A DNA stretch of 64,000 nt. Origin: Symbiodinium sp. CCMP2592. Lineage: Eukaryota; Sar; Dinophyceae; Suessiales; Symbiodiniaceae. The first letter of the stretch is position 1, and the number at the start of each line of letters is the position of its first letter. The stretch is from contig CAJNDT010000606.1 in NCBI GenBank assembly GCA_905221615.1, positions 1 through 64,000 of the forward strand, written 5' to 3'. The position numbers and the translations under genes were made by a program. The notes beneath the pieces were generated by a model. The model searched no databases. It saw nothing but the letters and a program-made list of their open reading frames with translations, and had not been told where the DNA came from. Shown here piece by piece: positions 58,858-64,000 of this stretch.

Positions 58858-59195
58858 ACCGAGTTCAAAGACTCTTAATGCAGCTTGAACCTGAAAACTT
58901 AATGCAAGCAGTCAAGCATGAGGAGTGAGCCTGCAGATTCCCCTAGCAAAACAGGCGACACTTTGTAGCGTGCCAGCAACAGCTCACATGAAGAGCCCAG
59001 GCTCGGAAAATCACAGTGACCTACGCCAAGCAGATCACTGATTGCTGCACGGCTCCAGCCCGCCTCGAAGATGCAAGACAAAACTCGGAGCGAGGCCGCA
59101 GCAGTTCAGGGCACAAGTTAGGGGTCCGCCGGAAAGCTGGGCATCGGCTGTGGCACAGGGTTAGGGCAGGAATTAGGGAACCAAAAAGGGGCACC
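58858..59195. other. Non-coding stretch upstream of element D YR
   Basis: Probably includes the element D leader and 5' repeat, but no partner repeat is in the window. On the minus strand a weak pyrimidine-AG (AAGTTTTCAG) lies about 35 bp before the YR start. Nothing else recognised. Confidence 0.35.
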
Positions 59196-60071
59196 TCAGT
59201 CGCAGCCAGGGGCAGGGCGCAACGGTGGAACCTGCAGATATTGCATGATGTGCTGCAGGAGTGCGTCAACACGACGCAACTGCCGCTCGACCTCGTCAAT
59301 CCTGTGGCTTGCCACCATCTGTTGCTCCGCGGCAACGCGGCGCAACGCAGCAACTTCCAATGCAAAATCGCTAAGCTGACTCTGTTGCCGTTGCAAAAGA
59401 TTCTACAAGTACTGAACATGTTCCCCTGGCAAAAGGTGAGGTTGGGTGAGAGGCACTGCAGGTAAGAAAAGGTGAGGTTGGGTGAGAGGCACTGCAGGTA
59501 AGAAGCTCACACGGGGCCGCACAGTAAGATGCCCAAAGCTGAGCAGGGACAGCATGAAACCTCTGCGAAACCCTGGGCCTGCGGCGAGAATCCGAGCGAC
59601 TCCTGGAGGCAAGCCTAGCACGGCGGCTTGCACGCTCAGCTGAGACCTCATATGTATCCGCAGCACTAGCAGTGAAATCTTCAATTGGATCGTCCGCCAA
59701 TTCAGGGCGCTCAAGGCCTGTTAGGCGCGACCAAGGATCGGCAGAAGCTCGTCGCATGTTATCAAGCAAATCCGAAAACATGAAAGCTGGGTGAAAGCCC
59801 CTCAAAGCAACTGCTGCTGTCGCGAAAAACAGCACGCAAAGATGTCCCACCACGTGGAACAGCCCGGAGGAGCAGCCTGACGAAGGTCAGCCAGATCAGC
59901 TTCTAATTGACGGATTCGACGCTCGCAAGCACCGACGTGAGCACTAAGCGTCCGCAACTGCAAGTCCAGCTGATGCACGTGCCGGCTAACTAAAGAGACA
60001 GTAGAGGGTGACTGGCTAGCGGAGCGATCAGAGGAGTCAAGGTCGACTCCCCAAATCGTTTGGCCTTGCAT
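59196..60071 (-). CDS. Possible multi-exon gene for a small coiled-coil protein
   Basis: Three minus-strand pieces look coding. 60071-about 59850 reads TIWGVDLDSSDRSASQSPST and continues with heptads (LDLQLRTLSAHVGACERRIRQLEADLADLRQ). About 59780-59530 reads PWSRLTGLERPELADDPIED and is then Arg/Ser-rich. 59396-59196 has heptads again (LSDFALEVAALRRVAAEQQ), ending PAPGCD-stop. They lie in different frames, so introns or frameshifts are needed to join them; I cannot place splice sites with confidence. The repeated heptad register suggests a coiled coil. No family recognised. It may be a host gene or an ORF of an unrecognised element. Confidence 0.3.
59431..59502. repeat. 36-bp perfect tandem duplication
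   Basis: Units 59431-59466 and 59467-59502, each ending CTGCAGGTAAG, so the plus strand has two consensus-like 5' splice donors (CAG/GTAAG). Confidence 0.85.
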
Positions 60072-60419
60072 ACAACAGGCCTAGGAGCACACCAGCCAGA
60101 GCGAGAACTGTTCCCCGTGGGTACTAAGAACGTCACAGCTGGCACCCGCTACAGGCAAAATTTTGCCGGCACTCCCTCCTTGAGAGTGCAGTTGCTGCAC
60201 GTTCGAGCAGTTCACAAAATTTTGCAACCAACAGGAAATAAAAACATGTGTAGAAGACCGTGAGACAACAATGCCAGGACAAAGTGAGAAAATCTGTCTG
60301 CGCGCCCGACATGAGAAATGTACGTGCACGCGTGAAATGATGTGGCGAAATAAGGTGTTCGCCAGGCAAGCTGGAGATAGCACTTGCTGTGCTTGTTGTT
60401 GCTGACTCGACTGAGGGAA

Positions 60420-61358
60420 ATGTCACAAGCATGTCGGACTCTCGCAGACTGCCAGAATCTCGCCGAGCATGTGATCTCCCAGACTGGAAATGAAGACGAA
60501 AGAAAGCGAAAGGAGCTGCAACGAATGCGCCGTCCAAAGCTCATGAGCCTGATCGCTTCTCATCTCCTTCCGGAAGATGAGGATTTCATACGCAAAATTG
60601 AGGCTATGTATTCGACAGCCAAAGATTCAACAGAGGATGAGGATGAGGATGATATTATCATGGGGGACTTTGTTGATGAGCTGGTTCTTGACGACCTGCT
60701 TACTGAGGACAAATAGGAATTTAAAATGGTCTCAGACGCAGTCAGAAAACGCAGAATCAAAAGGGTGCAACAAACCTGGCAGGCCATCAAGACGCAGCAA
60801 GCAAAGGCCAAGGCAAAGGGCAAGGCCAAAGCAAAGACCAAAGCAAAGGTCAAGCCACAGGCCAAACGGAAAACCAAGAGAAAGATTTGTCGCCCACGTA
60901 TGTTGCCCAGGAAGCAACCCGCGGCTCCTGATGAAAGTGGTCAAGAGGCAACAGAAGAGCCTGCTGCAATCCCTGTTCCAGCACCCAGAGAGGAGCCTGA
61001 TAATCACGTGGAGGCCGAGGAAGGCAGAGTGCCAACCCCTCCTGCTGAGATGCCGGAGGTGCCTGCTGCAATCCCTATCCCAGAGCCTGATGATCACGTG
61101 GAGCCCGAGGAAGGCAGAGTGCCAGCCCCTCCTGCTGAGATGCCGGAGGTGCCTGCAGTGCCTATCCCAGCACTCGAGCCACGGGTGTATGTACCCCGTG
61201 GCCCCCAACATCAGCGGCAGCCGAACCGTGTTGACTACCAAGGGGTATGGACACCTGTTCAATGCCCGGAGTGTCCCAAGATCGCTGGTGAGATGAAGTA
61301 CGACCCGAATCCTGGTGGCACTGAGAGAGAGCAATTTGGTTTCTCCGAGTTCGTGTGA
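60420..61358 (+). CDS. Acidic/Lys-Ala-rich/Pro-rich protein interrupted by one UAG
   Basis: From MSQACRTLADCQNLAEHV the frame runs through an acidic block (STEDEDEDDIIMGDF) to EDK-UAG at 60714. In the same frame it continues EFKMVSDAVRKRRIKRVQQ to a stop at 61358. The second part is very basic and Lys/Ala-rich (QQAKAKAKGKAKAKTKAKV), then has repeats of EEGRVP.PPAEMPEVPA, and ends with a CPECPK pair. It could be two proteins, one protein with a nonsense mutation, or readthrough. The Lys-Ala part resembles linker-histone tails in composition only. No family recognised. It lies outside the retroelements and may be a host gene. Confidence 0.45.
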
Positions 61359-61886
61359 CAGACGGCGGTCTCTTGGAAAGATTCGGAACATTTGTTATAG
61401 CTTCGATGTGGTTGCCTGATCTGCTGTGTGTTGTGTCATATTACATGAACCAATGTGTGTCTGGCGTTGAAGGCGTGTGGAACCACCTCATATACCCTAT
61501 CACTGGAAACGCAGGGCTTCCACGATGACAGAAGCGCAGGCCAGACAAGACGTCATTGACCATAGGCCCTGTTGTGGCCCGAGCAGGAGGCCTGGCAACA
61601 ACTAGAGGATTCATCCTGTGCTGCAAAGAAAAGTTGTGTGTCTGTCTGTGTGCTTGCATTGATGGCAGCGGGTCCTGCTAGATTGGAGTGTGTCCGAGAG
61701 ACTGTGTGTTTTCTGCTTGGGGAAGACGGATTGCGAAAATATGTTTGCATTTTCACACATGTGGAATTTGTCACGTGCAAGCACATGGACAACCATTTCG
61801 AGTGCCGCAACCCGGAAGCCGCGCAAACTGGCACATGTGGTTTGAAGCCGTGCGTGCTTGTGACTGAACAGTAGCCGTCCAGAGCA
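61359..61886. other. No recognisable gene
   Basis: About 530 bp with short frames on both strands, none with protein-like character. Could be intron or 3' untranslated sequence between the two plus-strand ORF groups. Confidence 0.4.
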
Positions 61887-62407
61887 ATGCAATTCGCCCC
61901 GATCGAACGAGGAGAGTGTTTCTTCAGAGGCGAGCTCTCCCCAATCTTGATCAAAACCGTTTGCGAAAAATTGGACAAAAAGCCTGCCCAGTGGAAATCA
62001 GCTGAGAGATGGAAGGAAGTTTATGACGTGCCTTGGGAAATCATGGTTCGCTACCTGCGTTACTGGCCACTTATTGGCTTCCGCATTACAGGAGGCTTCA
62101 GGCTTCTTCGACAGTACGAAGGCCCCTTCCCGCAGTATTATCAGGTGGATGAGGGAGAAGAACCGCTGGAATTGCCGCTCGTTTCTCTCGTTTATGATTT
62201 TATTTATGTTTGGAATACGAAGATGAACAACAACGGCAGTTTGTCCTTCAGATGAAAAACCTCTCACTGGTTGCCATCCGTCTCGGTAGTCCGGGGGAAC
62301 TTCTTGACCTTGATGCTGGAGCAATACCTTTGATCGACCAGCTTCGTGCAAAGTTGGGGATGAATTCCAAATTGGGTCCAAAAGGAAGCCCCTGGGTTTC
62401 TGGCTAA
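61887..62407 (+). pseudogene. Unrecognised ~170-residue plus-strand ORF with a frameshift
   Basis: Begins MQFAPIERGECFFRGELSPI and continues YDVPWEIMVRYLRYWPLIGF. Near 62205 the natural continuation moves to another frame, which reads LEYEDEQQRQFVLQMKNLSL to a stop at 62407. The balanced hydrophobic pattern on both sides of the shift suggests a once continuous protein. Not recognised. It could be an exon pair with a very short misread boundary, or a decayed gene. Confidence 0.4.
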
Positions 62408-62960
62408 GTAATCTTGAGGCGGGAAGGCAGAGTGCCAGCAGCTGGGAAGGCAGAGTGCCAGACGTTATCGCGTCACCCAGCTGTACCCTGCTTCGCCTGC
62501 ACGTGATTCGCTTGACAGTGTGGTCAATGCAGAAAAGCGCAACATCCAGCAGTTCGTAGGCACTTCACGTGATTTGTGCATCCCTAAACCCAAGAACCAC
62601 ACCACCCTGAAACTCTAACCCTAACCCTTTCATTACCCTCAAGCAGATTTAGAACGGAGCGGAGCGAAGTTCTTAATGTTTTATACCCGGACGATGCTTT
62701 TTGGCATTGGCCAAAAACTTGATTTCGCAATCCCGTTTTTCAATCACTTGGTTTGAACCATTCTTTTGCAAGTTCCTTTGCATGATGTCTCTTATGCTCT
62801 TGGCATAACGAATGTTGTGACTTGCAATTCTTGATCAAGGGTGGGAGGGAGCGCCTCCTTGAATGGGCAAATTTTGCATGGCCTGGGGGTGCTACTTTGA
62901 ACAGGTTCTAACGGGCCCTTGGAACGAAACTTTGACATTTTCTCTTAGAGGGCCCGGTCC
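62408..62960 (+). other. Non-coding stretch, probably including the 5' leader of element E
   Basis: Contains two close copies of GGGAAGGCAGAGTGCCAG (about 62420-62462), a short CTAACCCTAACCC tract (62613-62630) and A/T-rich sequence before the element E YR start. No ORF. Confidence 0.4.
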
Positions 62961-64000
62961 ATGGATGCTGACCTTTCTGGTCACCTGAGAAGGAAGAGGG
63001 ACAGCAGTGCTTTGGATGATCACTTGATTTATGCTGTCCGTGTTTCCACCACTACATCTGAGAAGCAGCCCTGGGAGAGGGGCGATATCCTGGCGCCTCG
63101 ATCAGCTTTCTCGTCTCCCTTCCCGAGTGTCGGCAGGCCTCAGGTAGCTGCGCAAGTGCTGCCTGCCCCAAGTTCGTCTCCTGCAGGAGCTGTTGCAACT
63201 TCTGTGGCTGTTAAAGTATTGGGCAAGCTGCCGGCTACGAAGGGGCCTAGTTGGGAGGAGAAATTGACTGATAACAGGCGGGCTGCAGTGGCAAAATGGG
63301 AGGCTCTTCTTATGGCTCACGGCGAGCACTTTGATTGCTACAGGGGAGTCAGTGGCGACGCCAGTGCGGGACGCAAGGCAGATCTGGTTCAGACGCTGAA
63401 GGACTGCTTTGCGGGCAAGGCGAGCGCTACTCTGCACTCGAGAGTGGGACCGATGATGCGTTATATAAAGTTTACCAAATCTGCTGGTCTTGATGCTTTT
63501 CCTTTGACTGAGAGCGTCTTATATGTATTCATGGATCAGTATTGTCGGACGGCGGCGGCAACCTTTGGAAGGAGCTTCCTTGAGTCACTGAATTTCGCTG
63601 TCATGTCTTGGGCCTCGATCTGCATGTGACCATCAGTGGCAGGATACAAGGGGTAGCCAAAACCAGGTACCTTGAAAAAAGGAAAGCTGTCCAGAAGCCG
63701 GCGCTTACAGCGCTGCATGTGAGGACTCTTGAGAAGATAGTGATTGGAGGAACTATTGAAGAATACAGCGGCTTCGACAGACATTGTGCTGGATTTTTCT
63801 GCTATACTTTGTACGCTCGGGCCCGGTTCTCCGATGCCCAAGCCTCGGCTAACCTCATGCTTGATGTCACCGAGAGCGACGACGGGCCTTATGGGTTCCT
63901 GGAGGCCTCTGTTACGAGGTCCAAGACGTCGTATACTCTGGAAAGAAAAACGAGATTCCTCCCAATGGTTGCTCCTATTAATGGACTGCTTGATGAGTCT
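62961..64000 (+). mobile_element. Element E: start of a plus-strand YR retroelement
   Basis: Only the first ~1 kb of a YR gene is in the window. Its orientation is opposite to every other element here. Confidence 0.65.
62961..64000 (+). pseudogene. Element E tyrosine recombinase, N-terminal part, frameshifted
   Basis: Begins MDADLSGHLRRKRDSSALDD. The first frame covers a core-binding domain (RVGPMMRYIKFTKSAGLDAF, then VLYVFMDQYCRTAAATF) and stops at 63629. Homology-like sequence moves to another frame near 63600 (HVLGLDLHVTISGRIQGVAK) and stays open to the window end, with the first catalytic Arg in YTLYARARFSDAQA and a Lys-bearing strand (VTRSKTSYTLERK). A single-base loss near 63600 explains the break. 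The H-x-x-[RK], H/W and Tyr motifs would lie to the right. It resembles the YRs of C and D in this region (FACARASDA, FSRARFGD). Confidence 0.65.

Noticed and set aside
62613..62630. CTAACCCTAACCC tract as a telomere or interstitial telomeric repeat
   Set aside because: Only two units, with no further repeats around; too short to support the call.
1..64000. Bacterial or viral origin of the window
   Set aside because: No operons, ribosome binding sites, capsid or replicase genes; all recognisable proteins are eukaryotic retroelement types and the splice-like acceptors fit a dinoflagellate.

Overview
This window looks like nuclear DNA of a dinoflagellate (Symbiodiniaceae, Polarella, Prorocentrum or a relative; the genus cannot be fixed from sequence alone). 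The grounds are GC-rich coding, Gly-Lys-rich Gag tails, retroelement polyproteins carrying a cytosine-methyltransferase-like domain beside reverse transcriptase, very large LINE ORFs, and pyrimidine-rich AG acceptors in front of some ORFs. I see no rRNA, tRNA, CRISPR array or bacterial operon. Nearly all of it is nested retroelements, mostly reading on the minus strand.

Layout, left to right. (1) 1-5870: copy A of tyrosine-recombinase (YR) retroelement family 1. In sense order it has YR, gag, then a pol joined to gag through an in-frame UGA and running off the left edge. (2) 5881-33217: a head-to-tail LINE array: a 5' fragment (LINE0), two ~11.9 kb copies (LINE1, LINE2) and a 5'-deleted copy (LINE3). 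ORF1 is a giant repeat/OTU-protease/zinc-finger protein; ORF2 is APE endonuclease-RT-RNase H. (3) 33218-54111: copy B of family 1. It is broken by a 541-bp tandem duplication, a 594-bp insertion and, inside the pol C-terminus, by (4) 33779-45079: element C, an 11.3-kb YR retroelement with PAT/Ngaro-type split direct repeats. C encodes two accessory proteins, YR, gag and a methyltransferase-RT-RNase H pol. (5) 54112-58857: element D, a third YR element (YR, gag, start of pol), cut off where copy B begins. (6) 58858-62960: a non-element stretch with small, poorly understood ORFs on both strands. (7) 62961-64000: the start of element E, a plus-strand YR element that runs off the right edge.

How the parts work together: in the YR elements the recombinase would integrate a circular DNA without target duplication, Gag packages RNA, and pol carries RT/RNase H fused to a methyltransferase-like domain. 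Family 1 adds an apparent 2-oxoglutarate/Fe(II) oxygenase fold. Pol appears to be made by UGA readthrough in families 1 and D, and by -1 frameshifting in C. C inserted into B with base precision, and removing it restores the B pol frame.

The most unusual signal is in element C. Its whole length, coding and non-coding, is studded with perfect short hairpins of 5-8 bp stems and a three-base loop that is almost always NCT on the plus strand (AGN on the sense strand). I found at least 38 with stems of 6 bp or more, against roughly 3 expected by chance; the other elements do not look like this by eye.
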